Shown here in pieces: positions 1 to 11,476 of a stretch of DNA of 64,000 nucleotides (position 1 is the stretch's first letter; each line of letters starts with the position of its first letter). The position numbers and the translations under genes were made by a program. Under the pieces are notes generated by a model, which saw only the letters and a program-made list of their open reading frames with translations, was not told the DNA's origin and made no database searches. The stretch lies in assembly GCA_020736575.1 (NCBI GenBank), contig JAGPYM010000036.1, positions 248,001 through 312,000 on the forward strand, read 5' to 3'. Source of the stretch: Thelonectria olida (lineage: Eukaryota; Ascomycota; Sordariomycetes; Hypocreales; Nectriaceae).

Positions 1-1351
1 ACGACGAGGCCGACAACCATGCCTCCTTGGATGACGTCTGTCAGGAAGGAGATTTTGAAGCCTCCAAGAGCTGGAGGGACATATCATTCAGTACAGCTTT
101 CGGCGCTCTCATCAAGGGGAAACATACAGGTGTAGATGGTTGTGATGACACACTCAACAATAATGACGGGAAGGCCGTCCAAACCGGTCAAGGCGTTGAC
201 AACCTGTCCGATGGCCGAAAGCTCGGCCACCATATATAGGAAGAGCGTGACAAGAGTCATGAAGCTGAGATACAGCATGCTAATAGTGCCATAGCGTTGT
301 CGAGTCCATTCTGTAAGAACAAAGCCTTCAGGGCACTTTCTGCGAATGATGGGACCGAGCCAGCCAAAAGTGAGAATTGGCAGAGCCGACGCCAAGGCGT
401 ATACAATCATACCCTGGACGCCAGAGATAGTGGCGAGCTCAGGATACGAGAATAGGATACCGGATCCGAGTGCTGTTCGAGTCAGTTTTCACAAGATCTC
501 GGGGTGTAAGGGGAGAAGAGGGGAGATATCGGAGCGGCAACACTTTTCCCACGCAAGCATTAACTTGATCGAGTATTACGGTACAGTCTCAGCCTCGCCT
601 CTGCAACAAGGCGATATCTCTCTAGATGGCACATGACCAGGCCAGAGTTGGATACCGCCAGATTGCCTAGACTCAGCGCCCGTAGTGAGCCGCATCCTCT
701 CCCCCAACCCCGAGATACTTCATCTATCTCTGAGCGGAGTGGGATGTGCCTGTCCGTGGAACTCTCTTGTAGCATCCATTGAGCAGGCCGCGCTGGAGGG
801 GATTAGTAGCATCAGAGAGTAGACGAAAGTATCTCGGGGAGAAAGGGGAGAAGATTGAAGGATCTTTGTTGGTACGAACCTGCTCGTTCAGTTGGGTCGT
901 TGTCGCCGCCGCTGCCGCCGCTGCTGCTGGCGTGCTACTTGACCAGGAAAAGGATTGAGATGAAGTACATCGACTTTCATGGTTGGTTCAAAAAATGCCA
1001 CCGCTCCAGGGGAGGAGATGCTAGGTCATGAGAGCTATGTTGCTCTACTCACCGGAGGCGATGAAGTTCAAGGCCAAGGGGAAGGCTGTCATGGCAGTTA
1101 GCCCAGGACGGTGCGACATTGAGGGCGGGGGATCTCCAAGAGTTCTGACCAGTCTGGGTTCCGTTTCCAGCAAGGAAATCGGCCTTGCTCTGCTTCCTCA
1201 TCCTCCAGGCGATGCCTGTTCCCAGTATGCTGTATCGTCACTGTCAGCCTCTCTCTTGGTTTGGGCTCGGCGAGCAAGATTGCACAAACAGGAAGAGGCC
1301 ATATGTGACGTAGATGATGGCGTTAGACGCCTGAGACGAAGGATGGCCCAT
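1..1351 (-). CDS. Sodium:solute symporter family transporter, urea-permease-like (3' end cut by window edge)
   Basis: Partial gene reading leftward off the window. Proposed exons are 1290-1351, 1150-1229, 1053-1085, 128-472 and 1-70, and all junctions keep phase. The protein starts MGHPSSQASNAI and has a first membrane segment around residues 10-30. The signature GPIIRRKCPEGFVLTEWTRQ and a following LGGFKISFLTD segment after the 57-bp intron (71-127) are typical of the SSS family related to fungal Dur3-type urea transporters. Such proteins are plasma-membrane cation symporters with about 13-15 helices; only the first few are visible here. Branch points (CTAAC, CTGAC) precede each acceptor. 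The intron at 473-1052 is unusually long at 580 bp and could hide another exon. Family assignment is firm; the substrate is inferred. Confidence 0.8.
473..1052 (-). other. Unusually long intron containing an inverted repeat
   Basis: Lies between two exons of the symporter whose phases match (G + CA giving Ala). It contains a perfect 13-bp inverted repeat at 708-720 and 827-839, with imperfect extension on both sides of the arms. A third related motif is at 496-518 (ATCTCGGGG followed by AAGGGGAGAAG). This looks like a small MITE-like or hairpin insertion, but no target-site duplication could be confirmed by eye. Confidence 0.4.
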
Positions 1352-2501
1352 AGTGAAGTAGCTGAGGCACGGCTCGCTCTGTTATTCAAGTTCAGGATGA
1401 TGGGCTTTTCTTGTTTGTCGAGATGAAAAATTTATCAGGTAACTTAACTCAGGGCAGGTTCCTACCGAGAGAATGAGGGTGGGCCATGAGCCATAAAAGT
1501 CAGGTGCTAATTACTCAAGAGCTGCCTCTCAGAAATTAATCATGGCGGCCGCTGCTACTCGATTGGAGTTAGTCAGTCCTCTGGCTCCGATGGAACCAGT
1601 AGGGCCGACTACTTCGTAGGTATGTAATGATCAACCGGGCCGCCTTTGACCTTGGGCATTTTCTCTTGTCATATCAAACTTGAACTATCGTGCCATTCCT
1701 CTACTCCGTAGTGTACCAGAATACCTAACCATGCACGGCCTTATCGCCGTCAGTCATGCACGGCTGTAGACCACCTAATAATTGACCGAGCAAAACTAAA
1801 GAAGTCGAAGCAACATGTAGTGGGGGGCAGCCATCCACTAGCCGCCACAGTCACCCGCCACACGCTAGCGATTAGTGAGTAACTAGCAATTGTCTCGTTT
1901 TGCCGCACACGATATTCACCGCTTTCCTCCCTCGTCAAGAGTATCTCAAAGTAACAAGTCGTCATCGCAGCCTCGAGAGTATCGATCTTGCCATCGAGGC
2001 GGGTCCCGAGGTTATCCATCTTGTCGTTGAGAGTGGTCAACTGCGATACTATAACGCCTCTAACATCGGAAGGCATCAGCCTCGACGTGAAGAACAACGC
2101 CGGCCATGGGTTTAGACATCGTGAGATGTGAGAGCCAAAACCAATGGACGTAAGAGACAAAAGATGGATGCAATGGTAAATCAATTCCTCTACCTGGAAG
2201 AAGTGCTGCGGGAGGGGCAGACAGCTTGGGATAACCTGGGACATTCAAACAAGGAAACATCCGGCCAGTAAAGAACTCAAGTTCTTTCTAGATAGCCTCT
2301 TCTTAAGCTCGTGCAGCTTCTCTCCAAACATCCCATGTGTTGAACGGGCTTCTCAAGGAAGTTATAATAACGTTTGAGTCGCCTTAATGACCGGAGTCTT
2401 CTTATTCAGAATATTATTTGTCTATCGTAACGAAATACGGGGGATGGATTTGGTTTGTCCTAAATCATAACCCAAAAGCAGTCAAAACACCGTCGTCATC
2501 A
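1352..2501. other. Intergenic region between symporter and REV3
   Basis: The left part is the presumed promoter of the symporter. The only protein-like sequence is a minus-strand reading frame around 1750-2076, listed separately. No RNA gene or recognisable transposon was seen. Confidence 0.5.
1750..2076 (-). CDS. Doubtful small ORF with coiled-coil segment
   Basis: Starting from the ATG at 2076 the frame reads MPSDVRGVIVSQLTTLND and continues with a heptad-like stretch (KMDNLGTRLDGKIDTLEAAM), then a less structured tail ending at 1750. The pattern resembles the coiled-coil core of uncharacterised fungal hypothetical proteins. No domain, intron pair or conserved family could be recognised. 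It may be the last exon or a remnant of a gene rather than a complete one. The neighbour downstream is the REV3 3' end on the same strand. Confidence 0.25.
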   Translation of the reverse strand: MPSDVRGVIVSQLTTLNDKMDNLGTRLDGKIDTLEAAMTTCYFEILLTREESGEYRVRQNETIASYSLIASVWRVTVAASGWLPPTTCCFDFFSFARSIIRWSTAVHD

Positions 2502-5500
2502 TTACCACTCTAGCAATAGTCTCTCTACCCCCTCAGTCAAAGCTTGAATGGTCGGTCCACTGGCGATCCTCTCGTCTCGGGTCTTGGCAATTTGCCTCAT
2601 CCTCGTCCAGAACACAGGGCAGTCCTTGCTGTCGCAGCTTACCTCCTCCAAAGGCCCAAGGCCCGAGCAACTGCGACAGACGGCAAGTACTTCTTGAAGT
2701 CGACGTTCCTCGGTGGCCACGCGGTTCTGCAGCGCCATGAGCGACGCTGGAACGTTGGTGCGGCAACGAGGACAAAGAGGGCTGTCCTTGTGGGCAAACT
2801 TAGCTCTGCACACAAGGCAGTGCGTAGACTTCATATACGATTCCAAAGTCCTCTTCTTGCCACTCATTGTCGTACCACGGTGTACTCGTCTGACCTTGGG
2901 CATCTCGTCGTACCACTGCCGCACGTTGGCTCCGACGAGGTTGAAGATGCGTTCCAGAGGGGGGATCAAGTTCTTAGAGATGTAGTATCCTGCATCCAGC
3001 TGCCAGTGCGGGTGGCTCAGCAGCTCTTCAGGCGCCACGCATCGATCAATGAGTCGCGCTCCAGGGGCGCCAGTGATGACGACGTATGGTACTCGTTCTC
3101 CGTACTGAGGCTCTGCGCGTGCATCCTCTAGCATACGCTTGGTGCTGATCAACGCTCCAGCGGGAGGTGGACCTTTGTCTGAGTATGTCCCTAGCCGGAC
3201 TTCTTTCGCGAAGCAAAAGTCTTGGACCGAAACATTGTTGCGCATGATCTTGCCGCATTGTTGTTGAAAGTACGCCTTGATCTGGCTCAAATCTGCCGTT
3301 TCAAAAAGAAGTCTCAGAGTCTTCTCTTCAATCATCTGTTCGGCTGGCGTTCCATCTCGGCGGACCGTTTCGATTCCTTTTGCGTCGAACTCCGGGTTGA
3401 TCTGGTCGGGGCTTTCGTACTTGTATCCGACGTAACGCTTCTTGGCCAATAGCACACAGGGGTGGTACACCTTTTCAAACTTCAGCTTGATAGGCTGAGG
3501 GTTCATCTCTGTGACGGCCTTTGCCATTTCGTTGCCAATCTCGAATGCCTGGGCTTTTGTTCGACCCTTTAAATACACAAACAAGCTGTCCGTGTCGCCA
3601 TACACCACCTCGGCCCCCCATCGCTCGACCGAATGAATAAAGGCAACGGCCTTCTCGAGAGTTTCTCGTCCGGTTTGTACGATGCTGTCCGCAATCTCCG
3701 AGCAGGGCATGCGGCCTGAGAAAGATGCGGATGTATAGCCGTAGGTGACATTGGCGAGCAGCTTTAGTGCAAGCTGCCGATTGTTCAAGAGTTGTTGCAG
3801 CGCCCTGTCATCCTTGTCTTGCTTCATGCCGCTCTTGACCATGACTCTCGTCTCCAAAATTTCCGTGAGCATCTTGGCCAGAAGTGATTTGCGAATTCCT
3901 GTCTTGGCGTACATCATGCCGTTAGGCGCAATGTTGATGTCATCTTCAAGCAATGCTAACAGTCCCTGCTGCCTCTTATACTCCGTGAAGCCCATCTTGT
4001 TCATGCCTCTCCAAGTCGTGATTCGCCCCAAGAAGGTAGAGTAACAGTAGTTGTACGCAATCATTACGCTGGGATACAGACTTTGAAAATCGAGTACTAA
4101 GAGGGGACTGTTGTAGAATGCACTTTGCGGTTCCATGACAAGCGGGAGGCATTCGAGAGCATTTTGGCCGCCGACCTGCTTCCGGCTGGGGGATACGAGG
4201 ATTAGGTTCTCAGGCTTCGCAATTCTGAACATGATCGACTCGACCTTAAACTGAGACCCGCGTGAGAAGACTGAGAAGAAGTCAACACCCAAAAGGCGAG
4301 CCTGTTCACTTGTCCTCGCAACAAGCTCGTTCGCCTCAAGTATCTCAATATCTAGCTTCGTTCGGTCTTGGTAGTATTGGAGCAACCGATTGAGGTCTCG
4401 GTGTTTGCCATTCGTGTACCAGGTAGTCAGCGTCTTCCAGGCGTAGTGAGGAATCCGTCGATGGAGTAGGTGCCATACAACATTCTCCATCGTGTATTGG
4501 AGGAGGTTCAGCTCGCCTCGCATTGCTCTCCAGATATTGACCATGTGTCTGCCAGTAACCCGAATGGTCGAGGTCGTGTTGAAGCCCCATCGGTCGTTTT
4601 CTTTGCCGAATCTTCCATGAGACGAAGTCTTCATGCGAGAAAACTCGTCGCATAGGTTATAGTCGTATTTGAGTCTCGCCCTCTCGATCAAATATCCCCA
4701 AGAGCTCCCATGCACCTCGTACCCCGTGAGAATATCAGGGTCATGGGTTCGGACAATCTCAACCATTCGAACCATCAAGTCCAGCTCGGATTTCTCCTCG
4801 ACGACTTCGGTCCGTGTCTGGCGTTGCATCTGCCGCGGCAAGTCACTGTCGTTTGACAACACAACAATCCCCACTTGGTTTGCATCTAACGAGTGTTGGC
4901 TATCAAGCATAGTTCCATCGGATTTGAGAGCCCAGAATATGCACTGAACTTCATCCTCCTCAGGGTTAGGCACAAACTTGGCCCTGGTGTTGACATGGAC
5001 TTCCAGGCTCATCGTGCTCATGTACTGGACTTCGTGTTCAACGCTCGTTGACTTCTTCGCTTGCGAGTATTTGTACCCATGCTTGTTCTTGGGCGTGGGA
5101 CCCTCAATCTGGGAAAAGTAGTCCCTTGGGGTCGCTAGGTAGCTAGAAGTCGGCTCTTCCGTTGCACGCTGTGTCTTTTTTTCCCACCAGGCTTTCACCT
5201 CGTCGCAAGGAGGCGGAGGCTTGGCAAACTCCCAACTCCTCCATGTACAGCCTTTGCTCTGACGCTCATATTCACGACCAGTGGCTATTTTGTCGAGACT
5301 AGAGTTCTGCTTGAGGCCATAACTGACCAGAGAAGTACCCGTTGGGTCAAATTGGGGTAGAAAGGGGAGCGTATTACCTTCGAGTCGAAACTCTCGGCCT
5401 GCGTATTCCCGGGTTCGAGCTGGTACATCTTTCTCCCTGCCGTAGTAGGCATCTTGATGGATGGCGTCTGGAAGTTGATAGTCCTTTAACGAGACAGCTA

Positions 5501-7615
5501 CTACCGAAGAAGAAGGAGGAAGAGCAGAGATTATGAGGACTCGAGAATCTGACAAGCTCCCGATGACTCGCTGGGTTTTGTCCTGCGAATCACCTTCGAG
5601 CTCTAGCCCGTCAAGGCCGCTCGACGGCAAAGATGAAAATTGAAATGATTCGGATTGAGATCCAGTTCCTTCACCATGAGGAATTAAGGTACTTGGATTA
5701 AATGAGACATGCTTTCTCGGTTTCCCTTCGTCGCTCCGTTGGGAGGATGACAACTGGCTTCGTTGGCTAAGACGGAGTTTGGTGCTGGGATCATTTTGAT
5801 CCTTCACAATCGCGAAGTTCAGGGTCTGATTGGAGCCAGTTGTCTCATTCGAGAATTGTGAAGGGGGGCTCGCCTGAGGAGGACGCTGAGACGCAGATAG
5901 ATTGGATCTGGACTCAACTGATCTGGCTCGATTTTGTCCATCTATTTGGCCAAGCACTTTGGGACTGGCTGAAAGTGATTCGTTCAGCTTGCTTCGTTTG
6001 GCAGGATGCGATGAGGATGATACATCCGGTAATGAGCGCTTGGATTTAATTCGATTCAAGACATCAGGCTGAAGGAGTTTGGGCGTCCGACCGATCAAAC
6101 CATCAGCATCCGCAATATCGAGAAGATCTTGCGTGAGCGGAATGTCGGGGAGCTTGCCTGTCAGTAAACCACTCTGGCAGATACCAAGAAGCGAAAGCTC
6201 ATCAGTTTCATGAAGAGCGTCCGGGTAGGTGGCAATGTCGGATTCGTCCCCATTTGAACGGCTTGAAGTAGCTCTTGAACCCTTCGCAGGGTCCTTCTCC
6301 CCTAGAGAAACGAGCGTCGCGATAGCCTCTTCATCTGAATCATTGGGGGGGAAATCGTCATGACCTTCCAATTGAGAGGCTTTTCTCTCGTCCACAACAA
6401 TGCTGGCGGCAGGGTCTTGCCCAACCTGGCTCAAAATTCCAAGAGCAGGAATTAGGTTGGACGGGAAAAGGTCTTCAACAGATTGTAAAGCAGTTTTCAC
6501 TTCGTCTTCAAAGGGTTTGGGCTTCGTAAAGGCGTCGAAGCTGAGCTCAGTTACACCCCTCTCAGCTGTGATAAGATCCCGAATCTGATCACGATACTCC
6601 TCTTCGTGAATCCAGCCTTGTGATTGCGAAGGGCGTGGATCTGCGGACATTGAAACAAGAACTTCGGGGGGGAACGGGCTGTTCCCTTGACCTAGGTGTT
6701 GTATCTTGCGCTTTCGTCGTTTTGTCTCGTCTTTCCAGAGGCCTGCCATGCTGTGCACCAATTTCAGGTCATTGGGTAGGGGGCTGGTGCGTTCAACAAA
6801 GTCGTGATGTAATGATCGTTCTTTCACGAGGTTCCGGTTGAGTATGTCCTGAACGCACAGGTCCACTTCGATTGAGCAGTGGCTGACCCTGGGCAACGTG
6901 GTTTCGTTGGTGATTAACTCTGCCGGGATGGACCAGTCATGCCAGAGGTGGGATGAGTTTGAGCCTTGATCGTGATTTGGGACAGGAGATCGGAAGTGAG
7001 CGTTTGACGTGTCCAGATAGTTACAGCCATACAGGTTGTAGTCGGTCATGAATTGGAGTAGATACTGAAGATGAGCTTCGTATGGCTGGAATTTGTTTTT
7101 CATTATGGCGCCCTGTTGAAGAAGATCCGCCAATCTCGTCATGACGATAGGATTGAACATGTAGATTTTCAGGTAAAACCTGTAACCCACATGGAAGCCA
7201 TAGAATGGAACCCCCTTGACTAGGGTGATTCTGGCGACATATTTCATCTTGTCCGCATTTTGATCACGTCGATAACTGACGGCTAGGGCATGATCAATGG
7301 AGAGATGAAGACGATAGATGTACGCACCGACTTCAAGGAGTCAGTAACATCATGGGGAATGCGACTAGGATAACACTCACCTTCACCAGGGTCTAAGTCG
7401 CCCTCATACTCCACGTACAGGTACGGGAAGGCACCATGAATATGCGCGCAAACTTTCTGACCAGTTTCAGTTGACCCAAAGACCCTAATAACAGGTACCT
7501 TAGGTCCTTTGAGGATTTCCGATGGCCCAACGTCATTGCGAAGCTGCGGATCGTAGCGGGTGGGTGGCGCCTGGTAATGATCGATACAATTCAGTCTGAC
7601 TCGGAACAAGTCCAT
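2502..7615 (-). CDS. REV3: DNA polymerase zeta catalytic subunit Rev3
   Basis: B-family translesion polymerase that extends from mismatched or damaged primer ends together with Rev7 and Rev1, in the nucleus. Exon 1 is 7381-7615 and exon 2 is 2502-7330, separated by a 50-bp intron; the product is 1,687 residues. The N-terminus (MDLFRVRLNCIDHYQAPPTR) is the Rev3/Pol-delta-type N-terminal domain. Polymerase motifs are visible: DFQSLYPSVM near residue 1158, KLLANVTYGY about 100 residues later, and YGDTDS near 1321, which carries the catalytic aspartates. The C-terminus from about 1581 holds two four-cysteine clusters, CLVC...CPRC and CRSC...CDSKDC; the second is the Fe-S-type CysB site that binds Pol31/Pol32 in the family. 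The middle third is low-complexity, as usual for Rev3. It shares a divergent promoter with SLU7. Confidence 0.97.
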
Positions 7616-7993
7616 TTTCCTCGTTATTTCGTTCCATCAGGCCCAGTCATGGATATTTGGATTTGCGCATTGTCGTGAGAATAATTGTGATGACGAGCTC
7701 TATCACGGTTCACAATGCGCATTGACGCGCCGGTCACACGTGGTGGATGCCTGTCGGGTCGCGCAGTCACGTGGCGATAAAAGCCGATTTCAGACTCGCC
7801 TCTTCGCTGACATTGTTTCGAAGACATTGACAGCTACCTGCCAATCGTAATATCATCTGCCTTGAGCTTAGGCTAACAGGTACAATTTCCCTGGGGACAG
7901 TTCAAAAACTTTCTCTATTCCTTGCATGAAACATATTTTACCCACCTCATCTCCCCCGAGCCGTTGGTTGAGTCCTCATCATCAGCGTTCACG
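7616..7993. promoter_or_regulatory. Divergent promoter REV3 / SLU7
   Basis: A 378-bp gap between the two start codons. It contains two CACGTG E-boxes, at 7737-7742 and 7768-7773 (the second as TCACGTG), 31 bp apart, which are candidate sites for a Cbf1- or USF-like bHLH factor. No TATA box is obvious. Confidence 0.5.
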
Positions 7994-9382
7994 ATGCCGC
8001 CTCCAAGACCACCCACTGGCGCTGGTCCAGCCAACAAAGAAGAGAACGAATACATTCCCTCCTTCATCAGTAAACGACCCTTCTACGCCGGCCAAGACGA
8101 TGACGACAACGACTACCTCAAACATCAGCGTCGCGAGGAGAAGGAGGAAAAACCGCAATGGTATGACCGAGGTCGAAAGGCTGGTCCTGCCGCAACGAAG
8201 TACCGTAAGGGCGCGTGCGAGAACTGTGGCGCAATGACACATAAAAAGAAAGATTGCTTGAATCGGCCGAGAGCGAAGGGCGCGAAGTGGACGGGCAAGG
8301 ATATCCAAGCCGATGAGGTGATCCAAAGTGTCAAAATGGGATGGGATGCCAAGAGAGATCGCTGGAATGGCTATGATGCTAGAGAGTATCGGCAAGTGGT
8401 GGAAGAATTTAACGCCATGGACGACTTGCGCAAGCAGGCGCGGACTCGTGATGGCGACAATGATGAGGAGAGCGACGAGGGCGATAAGTATGCAGAAGCG
8501 AGCGACATGCGCAAACATCAAAGCACCGCGACTCGATCACTACGACTTCGCGAAGACACCGCTAAATACCTATTGAACCTTGACCTCGAGTCTGCCAAAT
8601 ACGACCCCAAATCCAGGTCATTAGTCGACAGTGGCGCGACTGCCGACAAAGCCGCGGAGGTCTTTGCGGAGGAAGGATTCATGAGGTCTTCCGGCGACGC
8701 TGGCGAATTTCAAAGCGCACAGCGACTTGCCTGGGAAGCTCAGGAGAAATCAGGCGACACCAAGCTACATCTTCAAGCCAACCCTACTGCGGGAGAGTTC
8801 TCGCGAAAGAAGGCCAGAGAGGAGGCTGAGACGAAACGCGCAGAAAGGGACAAGATGTTACTGGACAAGTACGGCACAGAAGGCCAAAATACGATGCCAG
8901 ATGCTCTTCGAAGCATGACTGTCACGGAATCCGAGAGATTCGTGGAGTACGACGAATCTGGTCTGATCAAGGGTGCGCCGCGGAAAGCAGCCAAGTCAAA
9001 ATATCCCGAAGACATCTTGAACAACAACCACACAAGCACTTGGGGTAGTTGGTGGTGCAATTTCCAATGGGGGTACGCCTGTTGTCACTCGTTTGTAAAG
9101 AACAGCTACTGCACAGGCGAGGAAGGCAAAGAAGCTTGGGAAGCGGCCGAGCGACAGCGCAGTGGAGCGAATTTACTTGAAGACAAGGCCGAGGAGAGTA
9201 TGGAGCCGGTCAAGGACGATGCAAGCCAAAAAGAACCAGCAGATGTAAAGGCCAAGAAACGGAGTCGAGAGGAGATGTTGAACGGAGTGACGGAGGACGA
9301 AATAGACGAGTACAGGAAGAAGAGGACAGCGGCGGACGATCCCATGGCAAAAATGCTAGGCAAGGATGAGCTTCTCTCGTAG
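7994..9382 (+). CDS. SLU7: Pre-mRNA splicing factor Slu7
   Basis: Second-step splicing factor that helps choose the 3' splice site in the spliceosome (nucleus). Intronless, 462 residues from the ATG at 7994. An in-frame ATG at 7922 is possible, but the residues it adds do not look like the Slu7 N-terminus ([20 protein letters not shown]). A CCHC zinc knuckle [14 protein letters not shown] lies near residue 75, followed by the Slu7-family segment with [32 protein letters not shown] second family block, [20 protein letters not shown], is present near residue 335. The acidic/basic C-terminus is typical. It sits head-to-head with REV3 and tail-to-tail with RPS9. Confidence 0.97.
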   Translation: MPPPRPPTGAGPANKEENEYIPSFISKRPFYAGQDDDDNDYLKHQRREEKEEKPQWYDRGRKAGPAATKYRKGACENCGAMTHKKKDCLNRPRAKGAKWTGKDIQADEVIQSVKMGWDAKRDRWNGYDAREYRQVVEEFNAMDDLRKQARTRDGDNDEESDEGDKYAEASDMRKHQSTATRSLRLREDTAKYLLNLDLESAKYDPKSRSLVDSGATADKAAEVFAEEGFMRSSGDAGEFQSAQRLAWEAQEKSGDTKLHLQANPTAGEFSRKKAREEAETKRAERDKMLLDKYGTEGQNTMPDALRSMTVTESERFVEYDESGLIKGAPRKAAKSKYPEDILNNNHTSTWGSWWCNFQWGYACCHSFVKNSYCTGEEGKEAWEAAERQRSGANLLEDKAEESMEPVKDDASQKEPADVKAKKRSREEMLNGVTEDEIDEYRKKRTAADDPMAKMLGKDELLS

Positions 9383-9708
9383 CATATAGCAATACTTAAT
9401 AAATCCCAAGGACAACAATCGTCTAACCAACCTAAGAACACACAAATAGCCAGGATTCATTTCACAGTGAAACGTAGGTGGAACAGTATTCAGGGCGGTC
9501 ATGAAATCTCGTTGAAACTCATGTACACAGCTGGGAAGAGCAACTTGGGGTCTTTTTTTTGTCGTTACCAATCGGCGAAATCATTCCATTTTTATCCTCT
9601 GGCCAACGCCGCAAGCTATGAAGAGAATCCCCTTCCCATAAGTGGTATTCCGCCCCCAAGAGCCTTAGATCCGTAGGAGAACTTTTATAAATGCACAATT
9701 TGGTACAT
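9383..9708. other. Convergent 3' region SLU7 / RPS9
   Basis: A 326-bp spacer holding both 3' UTRs. There is an AATAAATC-like signal just after the SLU7 stop near 9398. No gene seen. Confidence 0.5.
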
Positions 9709-10415
9709 TTACTCCTCGTCCTCCTCCTCCTCATCACCCTCACCGCCCTCAGCGGCCTTGGCCTTCTTTCTGCGGACACGGCCGGGACGGCCACCACCGA
9801 AGGGAGAGGTGAGAGCAAAGTCAATGTGCTTCTGGGAGTCGAGACGGACGATAAAAGAAGGAACGTTGACGATCTGCTTGCCAACACGGATGTGGCGCTG
9901 GCGGATGAGGACACGGGCGTGGTGGATGGACTTGGCAAGACCGAGCTTGTAAACGCAAGTCTGGAGGCGGCGCTCCAAGAAATCCTCGATCTTCAGGGCC
10001 AGGACGTAATCGAGCTTCATGCGGGATTCGTCGAGGACACCGACACGAACGAGACGGCGAATGAGGGCATTGCCTTCGAAGAGACGCTTGGGGTCCTTCT
10101 CGTCGAGGGTAAGAAGCTGACTGTGTACCTCATTAGAAATGTCAATGTCAGGTGCGAACCACTGCGAACGTACCGGGCAGCACGACGGATCTTGGACAGA
10201 GTCAGACCGACTCGCCAAACCTCACGCTTGTTGCGGAGGCCATACTCGCCAACGAGCTTAAGCTCAGAGTCCCTGGATATACGGTCAGTCTTCGTTCACA
10301 ATCGACTTGAACAGAGACAAGCTCATATTCAGTGGCCGGTGAATACTGACAATCGAGCGGCCTCGAAGGGACGGCGGGGGACACGCGAGGTCTTGGAGTA
10401 GGCGCGAGGAGGCAT
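9709..10415 (-). CDS. RPS9: 40S ribosomal protein S9 (uS4)
   Basis: Cytosolic small-subunit ribosomal protein of the S4 family that binds 18S rRNA early in assembly. Exons are 10351-10415, 10174-10272 and 9709-10120, giving 191 residues, the usual length. It reads [21 protein letters not shown], then the S4 core including [21 protein letters not shown] and the S4 RNA-binding loop [20 protein letters not shown], ending in an acidic tail. A further intron (10417-10468) interrupts the 5' UTR one base before the ATG, with donor GTGAGT and an acceptor ending ACGACAG. Head-to-head with RPL21 over 373 bp, as expected for co-regulated ribosomal genes. Confidence 0.97.
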
Positions 10416-10788
10416 TCTGTCGTATGGTTAATTGATGTACGCAGAGAAGTTATTCTCGATGGACTCACTTGGCGTTCTCCTTGGTGGTTGGCGGGAGTTG
10501 AACTTAGGCACACAAGTCAGAAATCGTCAACTTGTGTGGAGGTAAATTTGGCAGTCCGCTATCACGTGAGGTAAATTCGAGAACCCTAATGGGGCGCCAG
10601 TCCACCCACGCACACCCGGGCGCCCTTGCCCTAGTTACCTCGCGGAAAAAAAATTCGGATTATCCTAGGGTCCGCTCCCACAAGCCGCCTTCGAAATCCA
10701 CAACACCAAGCGAAGCACTTCACCATCTCTTTCGCCAACCCACGACTACTAACCCCAACCCTCCGGCGTTCGCAGCACACGATTCGAG
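10416..10788. promoter_or_regulatory. Shared RPS9 / RPL21 promoter
   Basis: The 373-bp divergent promoter contains TCACGTGA in 10561-10570 (a Cbf1-type site) and, 12 bp away, AACCCTAA at 10582-10589, which matches the Tbf1/telomere-repeat consensus. Further CCCTAG-like motifs lie at 10628-10634 and 10664-10671. Paired Tbf1 and Cbf1 sites are the known ribosomal-protein promoter arrangement in several ascomycetes outside Saccharomyces. The RPS9 5' UTR intron lies at 10417-10468. Confidence 0.65.
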
Positions 10789-11476
10789 ATGGGTCACTCA
10801 TACGGAAAGAGAGCGGGCACCCGCGTACGTTCAATCGCATTTACAACTGCCAGGACGTCGAACTGACATCGTTTTTAGTATGCCTTCAGCCGCAACTTCC
10901 GCCAGAAGGGCATGATCGCCCTGAACACCTACCTCAAGACCTACCAGTAAGTTTTGCCTTCCCGAGAATGTTTTGGCGCAGTGGTACTAACTCCGTTTTT
11001 CAGCGTTGGTGATATTGTCGATATCAAGACGAACGGTGCTGTTCAGAAGGGGTAAGACGACTCCCCAAACCTTTGCGAAAACCGCGACTTGCGAATATCG
11101 ATGGGAAATATGTGATGGAACAGGAGGGCTGACAAGGAATCATAGTATGCCCTTCAAGGTCTACCACGGTAAGACCGGTGTCATCTACAACGTCACCAAG
11201 TCTGCCGTCGGCATCATCATCTACAAGAAGGTGAAGCACCGCTACCTCGAGAAGCGCATCAACGTCCGAATCGAGCACATCCAGCCCTCGCGATCACGAG
11301 AGGACTTCCTCAAGCGTGTGAAGGCCAACGCTGAGGCCAAGAAGCAGGCCAAGGCCGACGGTGTCCCCGTCTCCGTCAAGCGCCAGCCTGTTGGTCCCCG
11401 AGGCGCCCAGACTGTCTCTCTTACCGACTCTCCCCCTGAGACTGTCACTCCTCTTCCCTACGAGACTACTATCTAA
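10789..11476 (+). CDS. RPL21: 60S ribosomal protein L21 (eL21)
   Basis: Large-subunit ribosomal protein of the L21e family. Exons are 10789-10824, 10879-10946, 11004-11051 and 11146-11476, giving 160 residues, the standard length. The first exon encodes [12 protein letters not shown]; the protein continues [20 protein letters not shown] and [20 protein letters not shown], the KOW-like core. All introns are short with GT donors (GTACGT, GTAAGT, GTAAGA) and AG acceptors, and phases close exactly. RPL21 next to SLA2 is the recognised MAT-flanking arrangement in hypocrealean fungi. Confidence 0.97.
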
